Source: JAVBJV01 sp031546815
GTDB taxonomy: Bacteria; Pseudomonadota; Alphaproteobacteria; Acetobacterales; Acetobacteraceae
Reading direction: 5' to 3'
NCBI GenBank assembly: GCA_031546815.1
Contig: JAVBJV010000027.1
Span: 62,001-126,000, forward strand
DNA length: 64,000 nucleotides
Shown: positions 52,354-62,722 of the stretch, piece by piece
Layout of the letters: each line of letters opens with the position of its first letter
How positions within the stretch are numbered: the stretch's first letter is position 1
Position numbers and translations under genes: made by a program
The notes under the pieces: model-generated
The model's input: the letters and a program-made list of their open reading frames with translations, nothing else
The model's database searches: none
Told to the model about the DNA's origin: nothing

Positions 52354-52490
52354 GTCACCTGTCTCCATATGCGGTGGATCATGAAAAATCCTATGCGCGG
52401 ATTACGCTAATACAAGGGCAGAATTGTAACAGCGCGCAACACCAATCCTTACCTGTTTCCCCGAAACCAGAATTGCTCTAAGCCGCCCGG

Positions 52491-54038
52491 ATGCTTCGTG
52501 GAATTCTTACTGTCGGCGGCTGGACGATGGTCAGTCGCGTTCTTGGCTTCGCGCGCGACATGTTCATCGCCGCCATTCTGGGCACCGGCCCGGTCGCGGA
52601 TGCGTTCTTCGTCGCGCTGAAACTGCCCAACCTGTTCCGCCGCCTGTTCGGAGAAGGTGCGTTCAACGCCGCCTTCGTCCCCACCTTCGCGGGCACGCTG
52701 GCCGCCGAAGGGCCGGACACCGCACGCCGCATCGCCGAACAGGCGCTGGCGATGATGGCGGTGTTCCTCGGCGCGCTGACCCTGCTGGGCATTCTGCTGA
52801 TGCCGCAGATCATGACGGTGCTGGCCCCGGGGTTTTCCGCCGACCCCGCCAAATTCACCCTCGCCGTCGAGATGACGCGCATCACCTTCCCCTATCTGCT
52901 GCTGATCTGTCTGGTGGCCCTGTTGTCCGGGGTGCTGAACGGGCTGAACAAGTTCGCCATGGCTGCGGGGGCGCCGGTGCTGTTCAACGTGGTCTCCATG
53001 GCGACGCTGTGGCTGCTGACCGCGTCTGTTGCCCCGCCCGGCCACGCGCTGGCCTGGGGGGTCACGCTGTCGGGCGTGCTGCAGCTGATTCTGGTTGCCC
53101 ATGCCTGTGCCGTATCGGGCATGAAGCTGCGCATGCCGCGCCCGCGCCTGACGCCCGAGATGCGCGTGCTGCTGCGCCGCATGGCGCCGGGCATCGTGGG
53201 GGCGGGGGTCACGCAGCTCAATCTGGCGGTGGACGTGATTATCGCGTCCTTGCTGCCCGGCGGCAGCGTGTCGTTCCTGTATTACGCCGACCGCGTGAAC
53301 CAGCTGCCGCTGGGGGTGATTGGCGCCGCGGTGGGCACTGCCCTGCTGCCGCTGCTGTCGCGCCAGGTCCGCGCGGGCGAGGAAGACGCATCGCGCGCCA
53401 CATTGAATCAGGCGATCGAGATTTCACTGGTGCTCACCCTGCCCGCCGCGCTGGCGCTGGCGGTGACATCAGGGCCAATCGTGGCGGCGCTGTTCGGGCG
53501 CGGCGCGTTCGGGGCTGAAGCGGTAACCGCCACCAGCGCCGCGCTGACGGTGTTCGCCATCGGGCTGCCCGCATACGTGCTGGCCAAGGCGTTCGCGCCG
53601 GGGTTCTTCGCGCGCGGCGATACCAGCACGCCGGTGAAGATCGGCATGGCGGCGGTGGCGCTGAATCTGGCGCTGAATCTGGCACTGATGTACCCGCTGG
53701 CGCATGTCGGCGTGGCGCTGGCCACCGCGCTGGCCGCCGTGTTCAACGCGGGGCTGCTGGGCTTCATCCTGTGGCGGCGCGGGCATTTTGTGCCATCCGC
53801 GCGCCTGCGCAGCCGCATCCTGCGCATGGCCGTTGCATCCGGGGCGATGGCCGCCGTGCTGTGGTTCGGGCAGGACCCGCTGTTCGACCTGCTGGGGTCG
53901 ATCCGCTTTGCGCGCTGGATCGGGCTGGCGGTGCTGGTCGGGGCGGGCGGGCTGGTCTATCTGCTGGTCGGGCAGGGGATCCGCGCCTTCGACATCCGCG
54001 AAATCCTGGCGCTGGCCAAACGCCGCCGCCGCGCATAA
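52491..54038 (+). CDS. murJ: Lipid II flippase MurJ
   Basis: 515 residues with about 14 membrane segments. The N-terminal MLRGILTVGGWTMVSRVLGFARDMFIAAILGTGPVADAFFVALKLPNLFRRLFGEGAFNAAFVP and ALLPLLSRQVRAG are typical of MurJ/MviN. It flips lipid II for peptidoglycan synthesis. Arg18 (RVLGF), Asp and Arg residues of the central cavity are retained. trpS follows 41 bases later on the same strand. Confidence 0.96.
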   Translation: MLRGILTVGGWTMVSRVLGFARDMFIAAILGTGPVADAFFVALKLPNLFRRLFGEGAFNAAFVPTFAGTLAAEGPDTARRIAEQALAMMAVFLGALTLLGILLMPQIMTVLAPGFSADPAKFTLAVEMTRITFPYLLLICLVALLSGVLNGLNKFAMAAGAPVLFNVVSMATLWLLTASVAPPGHALAWGVTLSGVLQLILVAHACAVSGMKLRMPRPRLTPEMRVLLRRMAPGIVGAGVTQLNLAVDVIIASLLPGGSVSFLYYADRVNQLPLGVIGAAVGTALLPLLSRQVRAGEEDASRATLNQAIEISLVLTLPAALALAVTSGPIVAALFGRGAFGAEAVTATSAALTVFAIGLPAYVLAKAFAPGFFARGDTSTPVKIGMAAVALNLALNLALMYPLAHVGVALATALAAVFNAGLLGFILWRRGHFVPSARLRSRILRMAVASGAMAAVLWFGQDPLFDLLGSIRFARWIGLAVLVGAGGLVYLLVGQGIRAFDIREILALAKRRRRA

Positions 54039-54079
54039 ACACGAACATCATCTTTCGCGACGCAGAGTTGGAATAAGAC

Positions 54080-55087
54080 ATGACCGCAAAGCCACGCATT
54101 TTCTCGGGGATTCAGCCGTCCGGCGTGCCGACGCTCGGCAATTATCTGGGTGCGATCCGGAACTGGGTGGCGTTGCAGAACGACTATGAATGCGTGTGGT
54201 GCGTGGTCGATCTGCACGCCATCACGGCGGTCTGGCAGGACCCTGCCACGCTGCGCCAGCAGACGCGCGAAATGGCGGCCACGCTGATCGCCTGCGGTGT
54301 CGACCCCAAACAGCACATCCTGTTTGCGCAGGGTTCGGTGCGCGCGCATGTGCAGCTTTCGTGGATCTTCAACTGCGTGGCGCGCATCGGCTGGCTGAAC
54401 CGGATGACCCAGTTCAAGGACAAGGCCGGCAAGGACCGCGAGGGTGCCTCGGCCGGGCTGTATGTCTATCCCGTGCTGATGGCCGCCGATATTCTGGCAT
54501 ACAAGGCCACGCACGTGCCGGTCGGCGACGACCAGCGCCAGCATCTGGAACTGGCCAACGACATCGCGCAGAAATTCAACCATGACTACGAAGTGGATTT
54601 CTTCCCGCAGGTCAATCCGTTGATCCTGGGCCCCGCCGCCCGCGTGATGAGCCTGCGCGATGGCACCAAAAAGATGAGCAAGTCCGACCCATCGGACCAG
54701 TCGCGCATCAACCTGTCGGACGATGCCGAGACGATTGCGCTGAAGATCCGTCGCGCCAAGACCGACCCGGAACCCCTGCCCAGCGAACTGGCCGGGCTGG
54801 AAGGCCGGGCCGAGGCACGCAATCTGGTGGGTATCTACGCCGCCCTGTCCGACTCTGATGCGGCGGGCGTGCTGTCGCAGTTTGGCGGTCAGGGCTTCGG
54901 CGTGTTCAAAAACGCGCTGGCCGACCTGGTGGTGGACAAGATCGGCCCGATCGGTGCCGAGACGCAGCGTCTGCTGAAGGACACCACCGAACTGGACGCG
55001 ATCCTGAAGCAGGGTGCCGAACGCGCCGCCGCCATCGCCGACCCGATCGTGGCTGAAGTGGAACGCATCGTCGGTTTTCTGCGCTAG
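54080..55087 (+). CDS. trpS: Tryptophanyl-tRNA synthetase
   Basis: 335 residues. Class I signatures: GIQPSGVPTLGNYLGAIRNW (degenerate HIGH) and KKMSKSDPSD (KMSKS, about 195), plus WCVVDLHAIT and YPVLMAADILAYKATHVPVGDDQRQHLEL. Standard length. It charges tRNA-Trp. The next gene starts 9 bases after its stop, suggesting co-transcription. Confidence 0.97.
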   Translation: MTAKPRIFSGIQPSGVPTLGNYLGAIRNWVALQNDYECVWCVVDLHAITAVWQDPATLRQQTREMAATLIACGVDPKQHILFAQGSVRAHVQLSWIFNCVARIGWLNRMTQFKDKAGKDREGASAGLYVYPVLMAADILAYKATHVPVGDDQRQHLELANDIAQKFNHDYEVDFFPQVNPLILGPAARVMSLRDGTKKMSKSDPSDQSRINLSDDAETIALKIRRAKTDPEPLPSELAGLEGRAEARNLVGIYAALSDSDAAGVLSQFGGQGFGVFKNALADLVVDKIGPIGAETQRLLKDTTELDAILKQGAERAAAIADPIVAEVERIVGFLR

Positions 55088-55096
55088 GATAGGGGC

Positions 55097-55717
55097 ATGC
55101 AAACCATGCCCGAAAAAAAGAACGGATTGCTGCGCCAGCTGCCCTATCTGCTGATCCCGCTGGCCATGCTGGGACTGTTTCTGGCTGCATCCCTGTCGAA
55201 CCGCGAGGATGCAGCCGCCCCGGCGCGCGCCTTTGTGGCGGGGATCTACGAACACTACAGCACCGATAACGGCCCACCAAACCTGCCGGACGCGACTCTG
55301 ACCACGTTAATGTCGGACGAGCTGCTGGCCTTGTGGCAGCAGGGGCAGGCCCTGTCGCAGCAGTTCAACGAACCCAACGCCACGAGCTACGACCCGTTCT
55401 GCCTGTGCCAGGAATACTGGCAGCTGCGGGTGACCGACATCATCACCCGGATGATCGACACCACCCATGCCGAGGCCGATGTCAGCGTCGCCCTGTCATT
55501 TGGTGAGGGCGACGCGCACCCGCTTGTGTATCGTCTGGGTTACCGGCTGATCGCTACCGAAGATGGCTGGCGCGTCGACGACATCCTGGCCCCCACCAAC
55601 CAGACCCCCAGCCTGCGCGCGCGTATTTCGGACGATATCGTCAGCGCGGCCGAGACCCCGCAGAGCGACGACGACGACGCGCTACCCGGGAATCAGGGCG
55701 ATGACAGCCTGAACTGA
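55097..55717 (+). CDS. Membrane-anchored protein of unknown function (DUF3828-like)
   Basis: 206 residues. One N-terminal helix (LPYLLIPLAMLGLFLAASL, about 15-33) anchors a periplasmic domain of about 130 residues: AFVAGIYEHYST, SDELLALWQQGQ, DPFCLCQEYWQLRVTDI and LGYRLIATEDGWRVDDI. The PFCLCQ pair and overall pattern resemble DUF3828 proteins; family call is moderate. The acidic tail (SDDDDALPGNQGDD) is unusual. It follows trpS after 9 bases. Confidence 0.7.
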   Translation: MQTMPEKKNGLLRQLPYLLIPLAMLGLFLAASLSNREDAAAPARAFVAGIYEHYSTDNGPPNLPDATLTTLMSDELLALWQQGQALSQQFNEPNATSYDPFCLCQEYWQLRVTDIITRMIDTTHAEADVSVALSFGEGDAHPLVYRLGYRLIATEDGWRVDDILAPTNQTPSLRARISDDIVSAAETPQSDDDDALPGNQGDDSLN

Positions 55718-55730
55718 AGCCTATACAGAC

Positions 55731-56411
55731 CTATTCGGTCTGCTGCTTGCTCAAAATATCCAGCAGGATAGCGCCGTTTTCTTCCAGATCGCCCACAATG
55801 GCAGCGCGCGCGGCCTCGGGGTTGTGCTGTGCCAGCGCGGACAGCAGCTTCAGGTGCGGGTGTTCTTCGGGGATGCTGCGAATCTCGACGTTGTAGCGCA
55901 GCCGGATCATCGGGCCGCATTGCAGCCACAGCGATTCGATCAGCCGTTTCAACACCGGGCGACCGGCCATGTCGGCCAGATGGAAATGGAACCGTTCGTT
56001 GGCCTGCAACACGGTGACAACATCGCCCGCCTGTTTCGCATCGGTCAGGCAGGCGTGCAGCGTGCGCAGCCGGGTGATGTCCGCATCCGTCGCGCGTTCG
56101 GCGGCCGCCATGGCGGCCTGGCCTTCCAGGTCGACGCGCAGGGCCAGAATTTCGCTGTACACGTCCGGCGTCAGCTGCGGGACATAGGCGATCCCGCGTT
56201 CGTCCAGCACCAGCCCGCCTTCGGACACCAGCCGCAGCAATGCCTCGCGCACCGGCGTCGGGCTGACGCCCAGCTCGATCGCCAGATTACGGTGCACCAG
56301 GCGTTGCCCAGGTTCTAATCGCCCGCTCATCAATGCGTGGCGCAGTTCCTGATAGGCTTTGGTGGCCAGGCTGTCCTCGCGGTCAACCGGCGCAAGAAGG
56401 GGGGCGCGCAC
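55731..56411 (-). CDS. GntR-family transcriptional regulator, FCD/FadR subfamily
   Basis: 226 residues, GTG start. The winged helix (KAYQELRHALMSGRLEPGQRLVHRNLAIELGVSPTPVREALLRLVSEGGL) is followed by an FCD effector domain with the metal-binding pattern D...H...H (EILALRVDLEGQAAMAAAE, HACLTDA, ANERFHFHLADM, RAAIVGDLEENGAI). It is 6 bases after ubiE on the same strand. It may regulate the neighbouring transporter and CoA genes; this is inference. Confidence 0.88.
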   Translation of the reverse strand: MRAPLLAPVDREDSLATKAYQELRHALMSGRLEPGQRLVHRNLAIELGVSPTPVREALLRLVSEGGLVLDERGIAYVPQLTPDVYSEILALRVDLEGQAAMAAAERATDADITRLRTLHACLTDAKQAGDVVTVLQANERFHFHLADMAGRPVLKRLIESLWLQCGPMIRLRYNVEIRSIPEEHPHLKLLSALAQHNPEAARAAIVGDLEENGAILLDILSKQQTE

Positions 56412-56417
56412 GCTGTT

Positions 56418-57176
56418 TCAGAGCCTCCAACCGCTGTGAATCGCCGCAATCCCGCCCGACAGGTTACGCACCGAGACGCGCGCAAATCCCGCCTTGCGCA
56501 TCATGTCGGCCAAAGTTTCCTGATCCGGAAACATGCGGATGCTTTCCGCCAGATACTGGTATGACGGGCCGTCTTTGGCAACCATTTCGCCCATGCGCGG
56601 CAGAACCTGGAAGCTCCAGGCATCGTAGACCGGGTCCAGCGCCGAAATTTTCAGGCGCGAGAATTCCAGACAGAAAAACCGCCCGCCCGGCTTCAGCACG
56701 CGGCGTGCCTCGCGCAGGACGGCGTCCTTGTCGGTACAGTTGCGCAGGCCGAAGGCGATGCTCACCCGGTCGACCGATCGGTCGGGCAGCGGAATTGCCT
56801 CGGCGTCGATCACCGCGAAACGCAGATGGGACAGCAGCCCGCGTTCCGCCGCGCGGTCGCGCCCGACGCCCAGCATGGCGGGGTTGATGTCGGACAGGAT
56901 GGTGGGACCACCGCCACGCTTCAGCCAGCCGAAACTGATATCACCCGTGCCGCCCGCCAGATCCAGCAGCGTATCGTTCGGGCGCGGATCCAGCGCCGCA
57001 ACGAATTCGCGCTTCCATAAACGGTGGACGCCAAGCGACATCAGATCGTTCATCAGGTCGTATTTTGGCGCGACACTTTCGAAGACTTTGCGCACCATGG
57101 TGGCCTTCTCCGTCCGCGGAACGGAGGTATAGCCGAAATCGACCTGATCGGAGGTGTGAGTGTCTGTGCTGGTCAT
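56418..57176 (-). CDS. ubiE: Ubiquinone/menaquinone C-methyltransferase UbiE
   Basis: 252 residues. Signatures: KVFESVAPKYDLMNDLMSLGVHRLWKR, DLAGGTGDISF (SAM loop), RVSIAFGLRNCTDKDAVLREARRVLKPGGRFFCLEFS and YQYLAESIRMFPDQETLADMM. It methylates the quinone head group. ATG 57176 gives the usual N terminus; a longer frame adds unrelated residues. Confidence 0.96.
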   Translation of the reverse strand: MTSTDTHTSDQVDFGYTSVPRTEKATMVRKVFESVAPKYDLMNDLMSLGVHRLWKREFVAALDPRPNDTLLDLAGGTGDISFGWLKRGGGPTILSDINPAMLGVGRDRAAERGLLSHLRFAVIDAEAIPLPDRSVDRVSIAFGLRNCTDKDAVLREARRVLKPGGRFFCLEFSRLKISALDPVYDAWSFQVLPRMGEMVAKDGPSYQYLAESIRMFPDQETLADMMRKAGFARVSVRNLSGGIAAIHSGWRL

Positions 57177-57301
57177 CGAAACGCCTGATTCGGGAGTAAG
57201 GCAGGCAGCATACCGGGAAATAGGGGTTTTGCCCAATCCCTCTGACGGAAAGGCTGCCCTGTCCTGAGGGAACGGCCTCGCCCTGCCAGATAAGCCGTTA
57301 C

Positions 57302-57333
57302 GGCCGGCATCCGGGCTGCCCCGAATGCCGGCC
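57302..57333. terminator. Hairpin between the MFS gene and ubiE
   Basis: GGCCGGCAT(C)CGGG/CCCCG(A)ATGCCGGCC, a long near-perfect stem with a short loop just beyond the MFS stop. No T-run follows on the minus strand, so termination may be weak. Confidence 0.6.
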
Positions 57334-57349
57334 ATCTGCAGACGAACGC

Positions 57350-58744
57350 TTACGCGCCCCCGGCCCCGGCGGGGGCTGGCACGGCTTCGATCTCGACCTC
57401 GGTCTGGCGGGATGTTTCAACCGGGATGTGCTGGGGAACCAGGGCGGAACGCTGATGGTTGATCAGCATCACCGCAATCGCCCCCAGCAGGCCCGCAAAC
57501 CCGATCGCCATGAAGTTCTGCTCCAGCCCCAGGTCCAGCGAGACCAGAGTGCCGATCAGGATCGGTGCCAGAATTGCCCCCAGCCGCCCAACGCCCGACG
57601 CAAAGCCAAGGCCGGTCGAACGGATGGAAGTGGGATAGAACACGCCCGTATAGGCATAGGCCAGAATCTGCGTGCCCAGCGTCGAAGCGCCGACGATGAA
57701 GACGATCACGAACAGCAGTTCGGTCGACTTGGTATACCCCATCAACGTCAGCGACAGCGCGCCCATCGCATAGAAGCCGACCAGCACATATTTGATGTTG
57801 AACCTGTCGCCCAGCCAGCCCCCCATCACCGCGCCAAGGATCGCCCCCACATTGAACACGATGACGAAGTTCAGCGCTGATCCAAGGCTGTAACCCGCCA
57901 TCGCCATCAGCTTGGTCAGCCACGCGCTGAGCGCGTACACCACGAACAGCCCCATGAAGAACGCCAGCCAGATCATCACCGTGCTGACGCCGCGGCCATC
58001 GTGAAACAGCTTGGCGATCGGCGCGCTGGTGGCGCGGGCCTCGGCCGGGATCATGAACTGTTCGTTCCCCTGCATCGGGTAATCCGGCAGCAGTTTGCCC
58101 ACAGTGCGGCGCAGTTCATCGTCGCGGCCTTTTCTGATCAGGAACGGCATCGATTCAGGCATCGATTTCATAATCACCGGGATCAGCAGCACCGGCACAA
58201 GTGCGGCGAAGAACACCGACTGCCAGCCATAGGTTTCGATCAGCTGCTTGCCGGTCAGCGCGACCAGAATGCCGCCGATGGAATACCCCGCAAACCCCAG
58301 CGTCACCACGCGCGCACGCACCCGCACCGGCGAGAATTCCGCCATCTGCGCGGTGACAATCGGCAGCGCGCCGCCAATACCCAGACCGGCCAGAAAGCGC
58401 ACGATGCTGAAGGTGACCGGATCGCGCGTCAGCCCCGCCGCCGCCGTGAATACGCTGAACAGTAAAACGCAGATCGAGATCGCCAGCCGCCGCCCCAGCT
58501 TGTCGGCCAGCGTGCCGAGGAAGATCGCGCCGAACATCATCCCGAACATGGCGGAACTTGCCATGAAGCCAGCCTTCGTGGCGTCCACCCCCATATCCGC
58601 CATGATCGCCGGCAACGCGGCCCCCACGACGGCAAGGTCGTACCCGTCGAGGATGAGGATCAGCAGACACCAGAAAAGAACAAGCCCATGATGGCGATTG
58701 AATTTTGCGTCGTCGACCAGCTTGTGTACGTCGATTCGATGCAT
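57350..58744 (-). CDS. MFS transporter, aromatic acid:H+ symporter type
   Basis: 464 residues with 12 predicted helices. DGYDLAVVGAALPAIMADMG in helix 1 is the AAHS-family (PcaK/BenK) signature; LADKLGRR is the loop 2-3 MFS motif, and PESMPFLIRKGRDDEL ends helix 6. The likely substrates are aromatic or similar carboxylic acids; the neighbouring CoA ligase and carboxylase make a branched or aromatic acid plausible, by inference. AGGGGGGA precedes ATG 58744. Confidence 0.88.
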   Translation of the reverse strand: MHRIDVHKLVDDAKFNRHHGLVLFWCLLILILDGYDLAVVGAALPAIMADMGVDATKAGFMASSAMFGMMFGAIFLGTLADKLGRRLAISICVLLFSVFTAAAGLTRDPVTFSIVRFLAGLGIGGALPIVTAQMAEFSPVRVRARVVTLGFAGYSIGGILVALTGKQLIETYGWQSVFFAALVPVLLIPVIMKSMPESMPFLIRKGRDDELRRTVGKLLPDYPMQGNEQFMIPAEARATSAPIAKLFHDGRGVSTVMIWLAFFMGLFVVYALSAWLTKLMAMAGYSLGSALNFVIVFNVGAILGAVMGGWLGDRFNIKYVLVGFYAMGALSLTLMGYTKSTELLFVIVFIVGASTLGTQILAYAYTGVFYPTSIRSTGLGFASGVGRLGAILAPILIGTLVSLDLGLEQNFMAIGFAGLLGAIAVMLINHQRSALVPQHIPVETSRQTEVEIEAVPAPAGAGGA

Positions 58745-58897
58745 GGGGTCCCCCCTTTTGTTTCTTGTTTTACCGGGCCGATCTTTGCGGCCCTTCGTGT
58801 TCGCCGTGTCCATTGTTCACTGCATGGACGAACGGTCAGCTTCCCCTGCCATGCGGCAGAAAGGGTCTTCTGCCGGTGTAATTCCCGGCAGAGAATG

Positions 58898-58921
58898 GTG
58901 GCACCGGAGCATCGGTGCCAC
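58898..58921. terminator. Hairpin after the acyl-CoA synthetase gene
   Basis: Perfect 9-base stem GTGGCACCG/CGGTGCCAC with a 6-base loop, just downstream of the CoA-ligase stop on the minus strand, followed there by ATTCTCT. Confidence 0.7.
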
Positions 58922-58926
58922 GCGCT

Positions 58927-60621
<1,695 letters not shown>

Positions 60622-60681
60622 ATTCCATCCCCCTTGAATTTCCTTCCAGGCGTGGCGCTGTCCGGTCGTGCCGGCTTCTGA

Positions 60682-62715
60682 TCAGGCTGCTGCCTGTTGC
60701 GCCTCCGCCGTGAAGGTAACGAGCTCCGTTCCTTCCTCGACCATGTCATCCACCGCGTGGCGCACCAATGCGATGGTGCCGTCCAGCGGCGCGCGGAGTG
60801 TGATCTCCATCTTCATCGCCTCAATCACCACCAGCGGCGCGTTCTTTTCGACCACGTCGCCCGGCTGCACCAGAACGCGCGTCACGCGGCCCGGAACCGG
60901 GGCGGTCACGCGGTCGCTGCCGGCGGTTTCGGTCTGCGGCGGGGCCAGCGGGTCCACCTGCACCAGCATATGGTTCTGCCCAGCCAGAATAACCGTCAGT
61001 TCCGTCCCCCGGCGCACCACCTTCAACCGTCGCGAAACACCGTCGAGCAGCAACAGTGGCCCGGCCTCGTCGCCGATCAGCTTCGCGTTGACGGGGCCAT
61101 TCGGCAGATCGAGGCGGAAGCTGCCATCGGGCAGCGGGTGCGTGCGCAGCATCACCGGCGCGGAATCGCCGCGCAGGAAATGCAGATCCTGATACCCATC
61201 ACCATTCATCCGCCACGCATCGACCGCCGCCCAGACCGACCACGGATCGCCGGTGGTGCGCGCCTGCGCCTCGATCGCCAGACGCTGGTCGCGCATGGTG
61301 GTGAGCGCGGCAGCAGCCCAGACCGCGGCCTCGACATCCGCCGCTTCGGCGGGTGGTGTTGCAGGCAGCAGGTCGTCTGCATGGCGCGCGATGAAACCGG
61401 TGTCGAACGCGGCATCGGCAAACGCCTGATGATTGGCAATGCTGCGCAACAGACCCAGATTGGTCGTCACGCCGACCACTTCGTATTCAGCCAGCGCGGC
61501 AGCCAACTGGCGCACTGCGGCCTGCCGGTCCTCACCCCAGACGATCAGCTTGGCGATCATCGGGTCGTAGTTCGGCGTGATCTGATCGCCCTGCACAACG
61601 CCGGTATCGACGCGCACGCGCCCCGGAACTTCGCGCGGCTGACGCAGATGCGTCAGCGTGCCGACGGCGGGCATGAAGTCGCGCGCCGGATCCTCGGCAT
61701 AGACGCGTGCCTCGATCGCGTGGCCGCGCAGGCCGAGGCGATCTTCGGGCACCGGCAATGCTTCGCCCGCTGCCACGCGCAACTGCCATTCCACCAGATC
61801 CAGCCCGGTGACCATTTCCGTCACCGGATGTTCGACCTGCAGACGGGTGTTCATTTCCATGAAGAAGAACGCATCACCCTCGGCAATGAATTCCACCGTG
61901 CCCGCGCCGACATAGCCAACCGCGCGCGCAGCCGCGACGGCGGCCTCGCCCATCGCGCGCCGCCGGTCAGGGTCCATCCCCGGTGCGGGTGCTTCTTCAA
62001 GCACCTTCTGATGGCGACGCTGAATCGAACAGTCGCGTTCGAACAGCGACACCGTGTTGCCGTGCGTGTCGGAAAAAACCTGGATCTCGATGTGACGCGG
62101 GCGGGTCAGGTATTTCTCGACCAGCAGACGACCATCACCGAACGATGCCAGTGCCTCGCGCCGCGCACCTTCGATGGCGTCCTCGATATCGCTGGCCGAT
62201 TCAACGACGCGCATCCCCTTGCCGCCGCCACCGGCCGAGGCCTTGATCAGCACCGGATAACCGATCCGCGTTGCTGCATCCTTCAGCACCGCCATGTCCT
62301 GTGCATCGCCGTGATATCCGGGCACCAGCGGCACGCCGGAACGCTCCATCAGCGTCTTCGATTCGGCCTTCGATCCCATGGCGCGGATTGCGCCCTCGGG
62401 CGGGCCGATGAACACGATGCCCGCCTTGGCGCAGGCAGCGGCGAAGTCGGCGTTCTCGGACAGGAAGCCGTAACCGGGATGCACTGCCTCGGCCCCCGAA
62501 CGGCGTGCAACGTCGAGGATTTTTTCCGCCACCAGATAGCTCTGGCGCGCGGGGGCGGGGCCGATCGGCCATGCCTCGTCCGCCATGCGCACGTGGCGCG
62601 CATTGGCATCTGCGTCCGAGTAAACGGCGACGGTGACAATGCCCAACCGGCGGGCAGTGGCGATGACACGGCAGGCAATTTCGCCGCGATTGGCGATCAG
62701 GATTTTACGAAACAT
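60682..62715 (-). CDS. liuD: Methylcrotonyl-CoA carboxylase-type biotin-carrying alpha subunit
   Basis: 677 residues. Biotin carboxylase domain (MFRKILIANRGEIACRVI; YPVLIKASAGGGGKGMR; EMNTRLQVEHPVTE; about 1-450), a linker domain, then a biotin carrier domain with EAMKME (biotinyl Lys, about residue 638). It carboxylates biotin with ATP and bicarbonate. The beta subunit lies 7 bases upstream in transcription order and its sequence favours methylcrotonyl-CoA; propionyl- or geranyl-CoA remain possible. Confidence 0.92.
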   Translation of the reverse strand: MFRKILIANRGEIACRVIATARRLGIVTVAVYSDADANARHVRMADEAWPIGPAPARQSYLVAEKILDVARRSGAEAVHPGYGFLSENADFAAACAKAGIVFIGPPEGAIRAMGSKAESKTLMERSGVPLVPGYHGDAQDMAVLKDAATRIGYPVLIKASAGGGGKGMRVVESASDIEDAIEGARREALASFGDGRLLVEKYLTRPRHIEIQVFSDTHGNTVSLFERDCSIQRRHQKVLEEAPAPGMDPDRRRAMGEAAVAAARAVGYVGAGTVEFIAEGDAFFFMEMNTRLQVEHPVTEMVTGLDLVEWQLRVAAGEALPVPEDRLGLRGHAIEARVYAEDPARDFMPAVGTLTHLRQPREVPGRVRVDTGVVQGDQITPNYDPMIAKLIVWGEDRQAAVRQLAAALAEYEVVGVTTNLGLLRSIANHQAFADAAFDTGFIARHADDLLPATPPAEAADVEAAVWAAAALTTMRDQRLAIEAQARTTGDPWSVWAAVDAWRMNGDGYQDLHFLRGDSAPVMLRTHPLPDGSFRLDLPNGPVNAKLIGDEAGPLLLLDGVSRRLKVVRRGTELTVILAGQNHMLVQVDPLAPPQTETAGSDRVTAPVPGRVTRVLVQPGDVVEKNAPLVVIEAMKMEITLRAPLDGTIALVRHAVDDMVEEGTELVTFTAEAQQAAA

Positions 62716-62722
62716 TTTGCCC

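Noticed and set aside
56765..56785. A third copy of the CCGATCGG palindrome inside ubiE (GACCGATCGGTC)
   Set aside because: The TTAGG/CCTAA arms are absent and it lies within coding sequence, so it is only a partial core match; another lone core occurs near 670 in ybeY.
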